Assembly: GCA_029582165.1 (NCBI GenBank)
Contig: CM055881.1
Coordinates: 16,792,594 to 16,856,593 of the forward strand
Length of the DNA: 64,000 bases
Direction of reading: 5' to 3'
Source of the DNA: Portulaca oleracea
Lineage: Eukaryota > Streptophyta > Magnoliopsida > Caryophyllales > Portulacaceae
Part shown: piece after piece, positions 22,694-34,289 of the stretch
Position numbering within the stretch: position 1 is the stretch's first letter
Layout: every line of letters starts with the position of its first letter
Made by a program: the position numbers and the translations under genes
Notes under the pieces: generated by a model
Database searches by the model: none
The model's input: only the letters and a program-made list of their open reading frames with translations
Told to the model about the DNA's origin: nothing

Positions 22694-24083
22694 TTCAATC
22701 TCAGTACATGATAAACCTGAAAGATTAAGGCCCACGTTCTTTTATGCGGCTGGTATGATGCGGTGTCACACTGCACCACAACTTTCCATATTCACCACAA
22801 TTTTTCCCAATTCGCCACAACTTCTCCCAACACACCACAATCCATCACATTTCCTCCACACTGCACCGCAACTAGCAATAGAAAATAACGGGGCTTAATT
22901 TGCTAAAACAATTGATATTATCTTATTAGGTTGCAGATTAATATCTACGCTAATCGCTATCGTCCATGCGTCCTGCAGAAGGATGTATCCTGATGAACAA
23001 CTTTTGATGTTGTATTTACGTATGAATAGAAACTTATGATAATCAAATTAGGCTGATAATCAAATTACGCTCTCTGGGTAAAATGGAAAATTATTAAGGT
23101 AGACACCTAGAAATTGATGCACGATCCCCAAATGCCATGTATTGGAGGCTCTTGCCTAGAGGAAAGATGGCAATTACGGTTAACCTGCTTAGGGAAGGGC
23201 ACAAACTTTTATCAGTCTAGGTTATTAATGCATGACCAATTATTGAATGTAGAATACAATTGATGAATGAAATGACTAGATCATGTGGGACAGTGGGAGT
23301 GTCATTTAGGTCATAAGGAGGATCCAAGGAATGAAGTGAGGATTAGGGGAGAGAACTAACAGCAGGCCCGGCGGTAGGGGTAGGCGGGAGGTCGACCGCT
23401 CATGGCCTAGGATTTTTTAAAAACATTTCTACAATTAAAGGCCTCGACTGAGAACTACTACGCATAATCAAATAGGAGGAAGAATAGGGTAGGTCGGCTG
23501 TCAAATTCTTAAAATTAACTAAGTCAAACTTAAATTATTAACAATGTAGTGATAAACACATTTGAATTTTTTCGTGGTTTTACATCAATATCCCCTTAAA
23601 AAAGGTTTCGTCCTCGAAACTTAAACTCATACTTAAAGGTTTGACATATGAAGCTAAAAGTGGTCCTTACCAAAACTTAGGGTTTTAAATTATTGTTATT
23701 ATTATTATCACCATCATTATTAAATAGTCTAACATTTACAATATATTCTTTTTCTAACATAATCCTATTACCTTATTACAATAAAAATACACATATTTTA
23801 ATAGAAAAATAATTGTTAATATTCCAACAATTGTACCAAAACTCATTCAACTAGAGCTTACTAATAGGTCAGGTCGAGTCGTGTTCGTGTCGAACTTAAA
23901 CGGGTTGACTTCAATTAAACTACCTAAACTACAGAAAATCATTGTTTCACGCACTTTTAGATTAGAAAATCGGTCGGAATTTCCCCAATAAATAATTACC
24001 ACAAATATAATGTCACCCTATAATAATTTTTCAAATATAGGTCCCTTAAAATAATTACATCAAAATATAGGGACCTGTTAGTC

Positions 24084-24086
<3 letters not shown>
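22694..24086. other. Intergenic DNA, no gene seen
   Basis: A short CACCACAA-rich patch lies at 22765-22875. A GC-rich stretch at about 23362-23400 (CAGGCCCGGCGG) could be the end of a hAT-type element, but no matching second end was found. A TTATTATTATTATCA-type run lies near 23690-23710. Nothing else stands out. Confidence 0.5.

Positions 24087-24152
<66 letters not shown>
24087..24152. repeat. (TA)n microsatellite
   Basis: A TA run into which foldback element 2 is set. Confidence 0.95.
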
Positions 24153-24157
<5 letters not shown>

Positions 24158-24404
24158 GAATGGATCACACGAGCATGCAAATTTGGTGAGCATGTGAGCA
24201 TGGATGGACATCAAGTATTGTAGTTGAGGACATCAAGTATTGTTTCAATGGACATCAAGTTTGCATGAGAACATCAAGGGAACATCATTTCACCATGCAA
24301 ATTTGATGTCCATGAAAACAATACTTGATGTCCTCAAATACAATACTTGATGCCCATCCATGCTCACATGCTCACCAAAGTTCCATGCTCATGTGATCCA
24401 TTCC

Positions 24405-24409
<5 letters not shown>
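24153..24409. mobile_element. Foldback element 2 (MITE with GGACATCAAG units)
   Basis: A 257-bp near-perfect hairpin. The left end TATGGGAATGGATCACA is matched by TGTGATCCATTCCCTATA on the right, and both arms carry GAGCATG/CATGCTC blocks. The interior contains GGACATCAAGTATTG units on the left and CAATACTTGATGTCC on the right. It has no coding capacity. Ends and internal unit link it to foldback element 1. Confidence 0.85.

Positions 24410-24475
<66 letters not shown>
24410..24475. repeat. (TACATA)n microsatellite
   Basis: A 6-bp repeat that separates two foldback elements. Confidence 0.95.
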
Positions 24476-24982
24476 TATAGGGAAATTGGATTATTATTCT
24501 AATAATCCGTACTTTTACGAATTGTATAGCAATAATCCCTACTTTCATTTTGTATTCTAGTGGTCCAAAAACAATTAAAATTTTTATTCTGATGGGATGT
24601 TGCCGAGTCAAGTGGTGGTGACTCGGTGGTTTGCTGACGTGTACCGGCGAGAGCGTGTTTAACTAAAAAATTATTATTTTAGTTGTATTCTAGTGGTCCC
24701 ATTTAAATTGTTATTTTATTCTAGTAGTCTCATTGACATATTTATTATATTTTGGTGGTCCTATTTCATTGTTGATTATATTCTGGTTGTCCGAATTCTT
24801 GGTCAAACACACTCTCGCCGGTACACGTCAGCAAACCACCGAGTCACTACCATTTGACTCGGCGGCGTACCACTATAATACAATTTTAATTTTTTATGGA
24901 CCACCAGAATACAAAATGAAAGTAGGGATTATTGCTATACAATTCGTAAAAGTAGGGATTATTAAAATCCAATTTCCCTATA
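24476..24982. mobile_element. Foldback element 4 (507-bp MITE)
   Basis: TATAGGGAAATTGGATT at the left is matched by AATCCAATTTCCCTATA at the right. The arms include the paired blocks CTTTTACGAATTGTATAG and a GC-rich segment with GTGTACCGGCGAGAG. They cover about 24476-24690 and 24790-24982 around a T-rich loop. It shares the TATAGGGAA end and the TA-rich setting with elements 1 and 2 but lacks the GGACATCAA unit. Confidence 0.85.
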
Positions 24983-25589
24983 TATATATATACACACACA
25001 CGGTCTAGATTTTGTCCAATTCGAATTTTTGAATCTAGTACATTTAACCGGTTTTGTTTAGGTATCAGGATACTCCTTGTTATTAAGGACAAAATTAATA
25101 AATGAGACCTCAATTTATTTTGAGAATTGTTCATTAATAAAAATTTTAAAAATCTTTCGTTTAAAATACACATAATGTGGCAGGAATTAACTGATACATA
25201 ATTCAAAATGTTAAGCATAATTAAAAGTTACAATCTTGGTAGATAAATGTAGGGGTAAAAAAGATAGAAAAGAAAGTGGAGATTCAGCTGGAATTGGTGT
25301 GCGCCCAAGAATGATCATCCTGCCATCGCCTTAGATAATACAAAAGAGGGTATCCCCTAAACTTGAGTTGTAAGGTTGGTGATCCCAATGAGTCAATTAA
25401 ATTAAAAACTAAATTGACCGCAGTACTTAAGATCAGCGCCTCCTTGCCGACATTTCATACTTGCTTGTTCCCTAATTGACTAACTATTGCATATGTCCAT
25501 GTGTTTAACCGTGTTTTCCCATATTCCCATGGGAACTCCCCGTTTCCCTTTCTTGAATCAAGAGAAGCACACCATGATTTATGACTTAT
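24983..25589. other. Intergenic DNA, no gene seen
   Basis: A short (TA)n(CA)n tract, then unassigned sequence without a defensible ORF or repeat. Confidence 0.5.
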
Positions 25590-26088
25590 TTCACTCTATG
25601 TGGTTAAATTAATGGCCACTTAATTAATTATTAGTTAATTAGTTAAATAGACTCAAATTATTTAGAATACAATTTTTAGATAATAAGGAGTCATAAATAG
25701 ATTAGGACTGAGAGTCCTTTTCTGAGTTGTACTCTTATTAGGTGTTGGAGTATGTCTCCAAAGTTAACCTATATATATACATCTACGTAGTGTATATTGG
25801 AGATACACAAGTATCAATGAATCTAATCTATTCTCTCTCGGGTAAACCATCATCGGAGGTTAGAGGTTTTGCGGTGTGAATATACTGGTGACTCCGTAAT
25901 TGATAGCCACCATTCCGAGGCATTGCCCTGAAGGACTCAAGAAAGGAGATTACAGTATTCATGAGACAAGATTCAGTAATACGATCCTAATTGCGTCCAC
26001 ACTAACGTATTTCGGTTTCACTCTACATATACCAACCTCTATATTTCGAAATTGAGGCTTAATTTGTAAGTCTAGTTTGTATCAAAAC
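25590..26088 (+). mobile_element. Decayed copia-like LTR with degenerate primer site
   Basis: A stretch with TATATATATAC near 25770, then CAATGAATCTAATCTATTCT, has the promoter and leader style of copia LTRs. At 26077-26088 TTGTATCAAAAC followed by TATTGC looks like a mutated tRNA-Met primer site (normally TGGTATCAGAGC). Boundaries are approximate and there is no second LTR. Confidence 0.35.
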
Positions 26089-26355
26089 TATTGCATGCTC
26101 CCTCCATTCTCTTCCCCTCCCCCTCCCCCCCCCCCAATGATTACGAGCTATAGGCCAAAAATTTATTCGCCAAATAGAGTCGGATGAACCGGAAGAAGTG
26201 ACATGAAGCACGAGTACAAAATCCTTCAAAAGGAGCTTCCTTAATGGAAATTGGGTTGTCGTTGATCATTAAAACTAAATTGGGCTAGTGCTTTATACAA
26301 TTACAACCAAAATCAGTCCAAAGTGCAAGAAGATATATAAAAACAACATATCCTT

Positions 26356-26580
26356 TGTAACACCCCGGATATATGGTTAAGTGTGGCTTAAAAGGATAGA
26401 AATGACTACTTATATCACCAAGGTGCACCTTCTTTTATGGTAGCATAGCTATTGGGAACTCCTCAGTTAAGCGTGCTTGGCTGGGAGTAGTCTCAAGATG
26501 GGTGACCTCCTAGGAAGTTTTTCCATGTAGCTCGTGAGTGAGGACGAAGCACGTTGGAAACATTTTTCGAGCAAATTGGG
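26356..26580 (+). mobile_element. Cassandra-like TRIM LTR with 5S rRNA domain
   Basis: The LTR-type start TGTAACACCCCGGATAT is followed about 95 bp later by a clear 5S rRNA-derived block (26452-26522): AACTCCTCAGTTAAGCGTGC, then GATGGGTGACCTCCTAGGAA. Cassandra elements are the known plant retroelements whose LTRs carry a 5S domain with the polymerase III promoter. I see neither the second LTR nor a primer site, so this is a solo or truncated LTR. Its right boundary is approximate. Confidence 0.7.
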
Positions 26581-26818
26581 TTAAATTTAACAGAGTTTGG
26601 AACAAGCGGATGTCCACTCTTGAAAGTTTGATTCAATGACTCAAATGCGTAAAGTAAAGGGAAAGTAATTTTACAAATTATTATTCCTGAAATGTATGAT
26701 TAATCCCTTAAAGTGTTTTTAAAAGGTTCAAACCCCAGAACAAATCACCCAATCACACTCCCAATCCGCGTGGACTTTCTGAAGCCCGAACGGTGAGGAA
26801 AAATGTCCACAAGATTTT

Positions 26819-26836
26819 TGGCGACTCCACTGGGGA
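26819..26836 (+). other. Primer binding site of the Tat element
   Basis: TGGCGACTCCACTGGGGA matches the primer site typical of plant Tat-lineage elements, which I recall as tRNA-Arg type. Confidence 0.75.
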
Positions 26837-28301
26837 GTTTTTCTTAAAGTGGGTAAAATTTGAAAAAAGTTTAGTGTGCTTTAAAAATTTTGGAAGGAAG
26901 ATAAATTTTTACATTATAGGATTAGGACATTCTTTTTTTAGGCATAAATGCATTGCATATACCGGGCTACCTCTTGGCCACGTATGTGGGCCAGGTTGCA
27001 CTTAAAGCGGCAGTTTAGGTTTTCTTTAAGACTACAAAAAATACCCATGGGATGCAAGACTGGCGATACTCTGTTGGTGCCTTTACACGAGGGAGCCTCA
27101 GTCACCACATCCACTTATGCATCACTCTCTGAGGTCTCCACACGAGCCACGGAGAGCAACACTCCATATATTCGAGTTGCCTTTACAACAAGAATGCATC
27201 GTGGTGAGTACATGAGCCGATAAGCCTATCCAGCCAATAATCCCTTCTTGTACATATATAGAGCCTTAGTTAGGATACCTCTTGTTCATATGTATGTTGT
27301 GTGCTACGTATTTTCCTTGTTGTTGTAGAGAGTCGACCCAAGTCTAGAGATGTTGTTTGAGTCCATATAGTAGTCATTGGGCTGAGAAGAGTCATGTTTA
27401 CCAACTAAGTTAATTAACCTCAAAAAGTTATGGTTAATCTAGTGGTTGGATCCATTTATTTATAAAAGGTTAATTATCTTGGTTCACAAAGTAAACTCAA
27501 CTCGCCTTTGATGGTTCTACATGGCCCTTTACAACATTCTCTTAACAAAGGTCCAAAAATCTGATAAAAGTCAAAACAAAGTTAGTAGGTAAAGTCCTAG
27601 ACTGTGTAATAATCACCGGGTTTGAGTAAATTAATTTATTGAATTAATTATAAAATTCATCCCAACTTTATGGTCGGCCCGTGGTTAGGCCCAACCATAT
27701 TGGATTTAATAATTAAGTCCATAAGCTAGTTACAACTCACCTGACGTCGTTGGTTTTATCCAGTCCTTTACAATACCCGCTTTCCTGGTAAAATATAATA
27801 AAAAGGTGTACGTAGAAAGGGTAGACCGTCAATCCTGTCGATCATTATTCTAGCCCATGTAATAGCCAGTATGGCGTGAGGTGGAATGATAAATTCTCCA
27901 CGTTACGGATGCTCCTTAAAACGGTTGGCCTGTGGATGGGGCCCATCCAAATTGAGAAACACTAACTTATGATCCCATATTCAGTTCTGGTTCACCATAC
28001 TTGACTTTATTCGGTCCTTTATGATGATCAAGTTGTCCTTAGTTTCATATAAAGTTAAGTCATGCAAACCCGTGTCTCGGGTGAGTCTTCCTCGAGTCAG
28101 CATATAAGTCTTGACTTTATTCATGGGAAGGGTTGTTTTTCTTTTCAAAAGGTCAATCTCTGAGTTGTGTGTTGTTCCTTAGTCAGTATAGGAGACCTGA
28201 GTCTAGCTTGGATCCAAGGACCGTCCGATCGTCTGATCCGCAATCCGGGTTACGTCCCGCAGAACCCTAAGCCCAAGGTCTCTCGCCGTCTGCAATTCGA
28301 T
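26837..28301 (+). other. Leader of the Tat element
   Basis: About 1.5 kb between primer site and gag without a defensible ORF. Long leaders are common in this lineage. Confidence 0.55.
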
Positions 28302-29712
28302 ATGTCTGCTAGTGAAAACCAAGGTGACAACTCGGTCAACCCTACTTTAATTTGACCAAATTTCTCGAGGAGAGATTCAACAAGATGAAAGGTTCGATTA
28401 CCTTTGCCACTCTACAACAACAAAAGAAAGTCAAGGAGCATACCGCTCAACGGCGGGGAGCATACCGCTCAACGGCGGGAACTCATCAAGAAACAAAATA
28501 GTCGCATCGAGCAACAATAAGAGACTTTGAATGGAGTGTTGGAAGCTCTGCACTGCATTAATGTGCATGTAGGGATGAATAATGATGATGACGATGCTAT
28601 GTAGATTGTCCCTAACTCGATGTCCGCTATTGACAAAATCAAAGGAAAACTAAGGGAAGGCTCAAGTACAGGAGGAGTCATCCATATTCCATATAACTCC
28701 ATGCCTAGGCCACCACCGCCAATGGCTACCCCTCAAGTTGCAGTAGTTAATACCGAGTTTGAGTTACAAAACATTCCTATTATTCAAGAGATGAAGGCAC
28801 AGTTCAATGTGGTCAAGAATGCTATGAGTCACATGCCTATTTTTGCCAATCAGTTCGTTGAATTCGAACCACCTGCTGAGATTAATGACAAGCTAGTTGG
28901 CAAAATGGATATACCTCTGAAGAAGTTCAGTCCTTCTGCAAACCCGACCCATCATGTATGGGAGTTTAACCAAGTAATACCGCTCCGTGACATTGGCACA
29001 TACACTACGAGCAAGTTTTCCCATAATTGCTGAATGACAAAGCATTATATTGATATTATACTCTTCCTTTGGAAACCCGGAGAGATTGGACTGCTTTGCG
29101 TCGAACATTTATTGAACATTACAGCAAGATTCAAAAGGAAAAAGTAATTTTAACGGATGTTATGGCCATTCGCCAAGGAGATGATGAACCATTTTTGACT
29201 TACTATGAAAGATAGCACTCTAAGATATCCCAAGTGACCAACGTCATTCCAACGGAAGTACAGTTAGACACCTTCATCCGCAGCCTGAAGTCAAGTCTGG
29301 TTCAACTGTTGGATTTCCATGTCGTAGAGAACTTTGAGTATCTGAAGAAGCTGTGCCCTATGCTGGATGTGCGGAAGGAGAGAAATGTGGTGTCTCAGGG
29401 CTGGAAAGGTGGTAGCACAACAGTGCCCCAAGACTGGCTGAGGCTAATGTCATTCAAAATGTGATCCATGGTTCATTCCAAAAGCCAACGTTTTTCCAGT
29501 ATGATTCTTATACCCAGCTGGATATGACTTATGTTGAAACTTTAGACCGGTTGTTAAAGTCTGATAAGATCCGGTTACATACCCCTAGGCCGGAGCCTGA
29601 GAACAAAGGACCAGGGTGGAACAAGAATGCGCAAATACCATCGTGCAAGAGGACATGATACCGAGCGATGCTATATGCTCAAGAACCTCATCGAGAAGAT
29701 GATTCGTTCAAG
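28302..29712 (+). pseudogene. Tat gag, several frameshifts
   Basis: The reading starts at an ATG near 28302 (MSASENQGDNS) and passes through several frames. A 21-bp unit (GAGCATACCGCTCAACGGCGG) is tandemly duplicated at about 28437-28478. The capsid core is visible around 28890-29330: MDIPLKKFSPSANPTHHV and later a NVIPTEVQLDTFIRSLK-like helix block. A knuckle-like motif near 29640-29680 (YHRARGHDTERC) keeps the two His and the last Cys but lacks the first Cys in frame. Confidence 0.65.
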
Positions 29713-29719
29713 TGAGTTA

Positions 29720-30519
29720 CCAGCACCTAAGTCGGATAAGAAACCCAACAACAAAAGCAATCCTCTCCCGAATCATGCTATTTTCGTAGGAGAGGGTACT
29801 TTTGATCCATTCGAATGTATTACAGACGAGGGAGTGCCTATACTCTCCCTTGAAGATTTGGCAGCCTTTAGTGTCAATGGAATATGGGCGCGCGACGATG
29901 AAAGCATTGAGAATCACGGAAACCAGCAGCACTTGGAGGATCTGAAAAACAATATGCACGATCTGGTCTTACACACAGCTATTTGTCAGGACAAAAAGGT
30001 CCAGGAACACCTTGAACGTCAGGGTCAGCAGATAGAACAACAACGGGAAGCCCTGGATAATGCACTGAAAGAGCTTCAACACCTTAAAGCTTGTGTCGGT
30101 GAGCAAGCTTCGCTGCAAAAGAAGGAAAGGAAGTGGACCCGATGGTTGTTGTGTTGTCCAATCCTGAATTTGATCCAAGCTCCATGATTTTTGCAGATGG
30201 AGGTTGTCGCGAGATCTCCTGGGTCGATTATGCCAATAATAAATGTACTCTAGTGTTAGGAGAACCTTGTAAGGTCTTGTTTGAGTCGAGCACTAGCGAG
30301 TCTATAGTTGAGTCTGAGTTAACTGGGATTAGCCCCATGTCTAATGAGTTTGTATCCATTTCTGCATTCAATGAAGTGAACCTTTCTAAGTATTCCTGTT
30401 CTCCTCCTTTTAATTACTACGCTAATAGTCACGAATTTGATGCTGAACCTTTAAAAGACTTTAATAAATTAACACGAGCTATGAACGAGCATGAGAATCG
30501 ATCACATGTCAGTAGTTGA
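29720..30519 (+). pseudogene. Tat linker and protease region
   Basis: Frames 29627-30187 and 30133-30519 overlap with a shift. The first ends in a Gln/Glu-rich coiled coil, the second in a Ser/Glu-rich segment. No intact D-[ST]-G protease box was found, so the protease is either highly diverged or damaged here. Confidence 0.45.
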
Positions 30520-31360
30520 AAAAACCATCACCATCAATGTGGGGACATCTGAAACTCCCCGGGATTGACATGGAGATTGCCGAGCATGCCATACCGCTTT
30601 ATCCAGATGCTAAACCTATTCAGCAGCGTCCACGCAGAATTAAGAATGAATGGTCTGACAAGATTCACGATGAGGTGCAGAAACAGCTAGAGGCTAAGTT
30701 TATTAGAATTGTAGTGTTCTCGCAATGGTTGGCTAATATTGTCCCGGTACCAAAGAAATATGGGAAGGTACGGATGTGTGTTGACTTTAGAGACATGAAC
30801 AAGGCTAGCCCGAAGGATTGTTTTCCTTTTCCACACATTGACGTCCTGGTTGACCATAATTGCGCTCACGAACTTCTGTCATTTAATTATGGATGGGTAT
30901 GCTGGTTAAAACCAGATCAAAATGGCTGAAGAAGACATGGAGAAAACATCCTTTATCACTCTGTGTGGAACTTTCTGTTGTCTAGTTATGCCATTTGGGT
31001 TGAAGAATGCTGGTGCCACTTACTAACACACCGTCACCATCTTACTCCATCACATGATCCACAAGTAGGTAGAAGCGTACGTGGATGACATGATTGTCAA
31101 ATCAGAAACGCGTGAAGACCACATCCCTTACTTGCGCAAGTTTTTCCTTAGGCTCCGCAAATACAACATGAGGCTGAAACTGCAGAAATGTGCATTTAGA
31201 GTAACCTCGGGGATGTTGTTAGGATATATTGTCAGTCAATGGGGAATAGAAGTTGATCCATCTAAGATCAAGGCTATTTGGGACATGCCACCACCTTGAA
31301 TGGAGAATGAGATTGTGGTTTCCTAGGACAAGTTCAATATCTGAGCAGGTTCATTTCCAA
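30516..31360 (+). pseudogene. Tat reverse transcriptase
   Basis: The conserved QRPRRIKNEW and WLANIVPVPKKYGKVRMCVDF blocks (30625-30790) are followed by KASPKDCFPFPHID. After two frameshifts and a stop the catalytic YVDD box is intact at 31077-31088, followed by MIVKS and the thumb region with LKLQKCAF. The enzyme would copy element RNA into DNA in cytoplasmic particles. The frame breaks near 30930-31070 and at 31299 make it non-functional. Confidence 0.85.
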
Positions 31361-31367
31361 GCTCACC

Positions 31368-32510
31368 ATGACTTGTGAACCATTGTTTCAGAAGTTGAAA
31401 AAGGGTGCAAAGGTTGAATGGGATGACCAGTGTCAAGTAGCGTTCGACAAGATCAAAGCCGATTTGACCAGCCCGCCAGTACTAGTCCCGCCTGTGTCAG
31501 GGGAGTCGTTGTTGCTTTATCTCACCATAAATCAGGGTGCAATGGGCGCCATACTGGCCCAAAAAGTCTACAATCTAGAGAAGGCTATATACTACATCAG
31601 CAAGAAGTTCTCATGGTGTGAATCCCGTTACTCTGAGATAGAAAAGATGGCCTGGCGTTGATTTGGTCTACAAAGAAGCTAGCTTCGCCATTATCTGTTG
31701 GCATACACTGTTTATGTGATCGCGGCATGTAATCCGGTCAAACACATCATGGAGCAACCTACTGTGTATAGTCGAATTGCTCAATGGGTAGTCATGTTAT
31801 CCGAGTTCGATCTTCTTTTTCAACATTAGAAATCTATAAAAGGACGAGCAATTTCTGATTTTCTGGCTGAACTCCCGACAGAAGACCCTAACACTGGGGA
31901 CTTAGAGTTTAGTGATGAGCAAGTTATCCAAGTGGAGGAGGAGACTTGGAAATTGTACTTCGATGGTGCTGCAAACCAGATGGGATGCGGAGCCGGAGCT
32001 CTGTTGGTATCTCCTGAGGATCTACATTTCCCTTTGACGGTCAAGCTAGATTTTGACGCCACCAACAATGCTGCCGAATATGAGGCCTGCATCTTGGGCA
32101 TACATACAGCTCTGGAAATGGGTATTGAAAGGTTACGAGTATTTGGAGATTCAAGTTTGATTGTCAATCAGGCTACTAGTGTGTGGAAGGTGAAGAGTGA
32201 GTCTTTAGCGTTATATCAACAACACTTGTCTGATTTGGCCAAGAGATTCAAGCATATCGAGTTCAAGTACCTGCCGAGAAGTCACAACGAATTGGCGGAT
32301 ACCCTAGCCAAGCTATCGTCTATGGTAGCAATGCCGGAAGTGGATCAGACGTTGGCAGTTGTAGTTGAGAGAAAGGTTCAACCTGCTTACCATCAACCCT
32401 TAATGATCAGTTCTATTAATACTAAGACGTGGTTCTTTGACATCTACACCTTTCTAAAGGATGGTGCATATCCACCAGATGTTGGGCATCGAGCTCGGAG
32501 GGCTATCTGA
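31368..32510 (+). pseudogene. Tat RNase H region, two domains
   Basis: The first domain (31368-31661) is the usual gypsy RNase H connected to reverse transcriptase, ending KKFSWCESRYSEIEKMAW. After broken sequence, a second RNase H-type domain (31932-32330) has WKLYFDGAANQMG, NNAAEYEA, GDSSLIVNQ and HNELADTLAKL. A second, archaeal-type RNase H after the first is characteristic of the Tat lineage. The second domain is open and its catalytic acidic residues appear intact. Confidence 0.82.
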
Positions 32511-33189
32511 TTGATAGCTGCACAATATTGCATTATTCAGGATCGCCTATACAAGAAGGCTGTGACCGGTATAAATATGCTATGTATTGATGAGATAGAA
32601 GCCGGAGAATTAATGAGGTCAACTGATGGAGGAGAGTGCGGACCGCGTATGAATGGGAGAATGCTAGTGAAGAAGATTCAGCGAGCGAGATATTTCTTGT
32701 ATACTATGGAATCAAACTGTCTTCAATTTGTGAGAAAGCGCCCAAAGTGTCAAGAGTATGCTGATCTTAAGCATCAACCATCGTCTTACCTGACCACTTT
32801 GGCCTCACCGTGGCCATTTTCCGTATGGGGTATCGACATTGTTTTGAAGATATCACCCCAGGGTACTGGAGGTCACAAGTATGTGCTGATGGCGGTAGAG
32901 TATTTCACTAAGTGGGTAGAAGTTGCTTCCTATGCGAAGATTACCTCGAAATATATTGCTAAATTCATGCTGAAGAACATCATTTGTAGATATGGGGTAC
33001 CGCATGAGGTGATCAGCGACAATGGGAGTCATTTCATGGGTGATTTTGTAACTCTTTTGGCCAAGTACAAAATCCAACATCATCATGCGTCTCCTTATCG
33101 GCCACAAACAAATGGGGCGGTCGAAGCTGTGAACAAAACTTTGGTGAAAATCATTAAGAAGACGGTGGTCACTTACAAGGATTGGCCTC
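32511..33189 (+). pseudogene. Tat integrase, N-terminal zinc and catalytic part
   Basis: The zinc-binding part is damaged (CGPRMNG, where His is expected after Pro). The catalytic core has the three acidic positions: D in WGID (near 32827), D in ISDNGSHF (near 33020), and E in NGAVEAVNK (near 33125). The reading stops at KDWP, where the LTR of gypsy element 3 begins. It resumes in frame at 52188 on the minus strand. Confidence 0.85.
33185..33189 (+). other. Target duplication GCCTC, left copy of gypsy element 3
   Basis: GCCTC lies directly before the LTR start. The matching copy is at 52189-52193 on the opposite strand. Confidence 0.8.
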
Positions 33190-34025
33190 TGGACCGTGTC
33201 GGGTTCGGACCCGAGCTTCCTTAGCCGGGTTTGTGAAAAGAGACATGAGGGAGAAAAACCCAACCCAAGATTCTCGAGCGAAACCCACCCGACCACTATC
33301 TTTCACGAATCGTTACATCTTTGTAAAGGGTGGGGTGGTGAGTGTCACGTTGGACTAGCTCAGGCAAGTTGCCCATTGGCCGAACTTGGAGAGGCTCGGG
33401 ACTTGCTTCCAACCCGGAGGCCGTGGGACTGGGCTAGGCCGTCCCGGGACCGAGGAGTGTCGAAGCTCGGAAGTACCCTGGGGCATGAAAAGTCAAGGAA
33501 GGAGCAGCGCCAACGAACACTCGGCGTGTCATTGTTGTCACGCCCGCAACGACCTGCTGGCCAAAGGCGGAATTCTGGGGAGTTGTGGGTGTCGCGCCCG
33601 CTACACACATCGTTGCACCCATGACGTTTTGGTTGGGCCAGCCAGGGAGTAGAGCAGATCAAGGTCGCGCTCGGGAGGAAGCCTATCACGCCCGTGACTG
33701 ATGGACGTCGCACCCGCGACGTCCCTGGTCGCGCCCGCGACCCCAGTCGGCTAGTGACAGATGGTGACAGACAACAGTTGGTCGCGTCCGCGAAGGTCTG
33801 CGTCGCGCCTGTGACCCCCCCTGCGACGCGCGTGCTAATTCATTTTTTTTTGCTGAGTTTTTAACCTAATTTTTGTGTAGTATAAATACCATGTTTAGCA
33901 CTATTTTGTAGGCAGCTGATGTTTATGAATGTTGATGCTAATGCATTGTTAGGGTTTTCCCTAATTTTCTCTCAAACCTTATTATCTTTATCCAAGTGAT
34001 TTGGTGGTGATTCAAGTCATTCCTT
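33190..34025 (+). repeat. 5' LTR of gypsy element 3, first part
   Basis: TGGACCGTGTCGGG opens an LTR that aligns with 53301-52510 of the minus-strand 3' LTR. A dense array of 14-bp palindromes (type GTCGCGCCCGCGAC) lies at about 33535-33835, followed by a TATAAATA box near 33880. Similarity ends abruptly at 34025. The missing remainder of the same LTR is at 55995-55679 on the minus strand. Confidence 0.88.
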
Positions 34026-34289
34026 AAGTTTATGAATTTGTTGCTTTTCTTGCATAGGATTGTAAATATTATATACCAATAATCCCAATTAGCAAATTCT
34101 TTCAGGCAATTACAAGATAGGAACAAGGAAAAAAAAAATGTGTGAGCCAATAAATTGTCCCTAGGCTCAGTTACTACAAGTATTGATTTCTACATATATA
34201 TACTCCTGAAATGTTGAGTGCTTCCTGTTGATTGTGATTCTAAACCACAGAAACTGGATTCCGATGGCAATTGCCATCCTCCGTAGCTG
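34026..34289 (-). other. Dof 3' flank, bounded by the inferred inversion breakpoint
   Basis: These 264 bp follow the Dof stop codon on the minus strand and end at the LTR junction at 34025/34026. They are A/T-rich with poly(A)-signal-like sequence (AATTTATTGG, ATATAATATT) but no perfect AATAAA that I would insist on. The 3' untranslated region of the gene is probably here. Confidence 0.55.

Larger units (their letters stand above)
26819..33189 (+). mobile_element. Tat-type Ty3/gypsy retrotransposon, truncated in integrase
   Basis: It has a tRNA-Arg-type primer site, a long leader, gag, protease, reverse transcriptase, two RNase H-type domains and integrase, the layout of the Tat/Retand lineage. 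Many stops and frameshifts make it inactive. At 33189 it is interrupted by the LTR of gypsy element 3. The missing C-terminal part of its integrase is on the minus strand at 51704-52188. The 5' LTR upstream of 26819 was not delimited; the Cassandra-like LTR may lie within it. Confidence 0.85.

Noticed and set aside
22503..22898. 131-codon ORF
   Set aside because: Starts inside AT-rich Helitron-like DNA and runs through a CACCACAA repeat; no recognisable domain.
23362..23400. hAT transposon terminus (CAGGCCCGGCGG)
   Set aside because: No matching inverted end or 8-bp duplication was found downstream.
26452..26522. 5S rRNA gene
   Set aside because: Only part of a 5S sequence is present, with many changes, inside an LTR-like sequence; it is better explained as a Cassandra-type LTR.
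33196..33713. ORFs of 60-142 codons in the gypsy 3 LTR (also 52690-53196)
   Set aside because: They are open by chance in GC-rich LTR sequence on both strands and match no domain.
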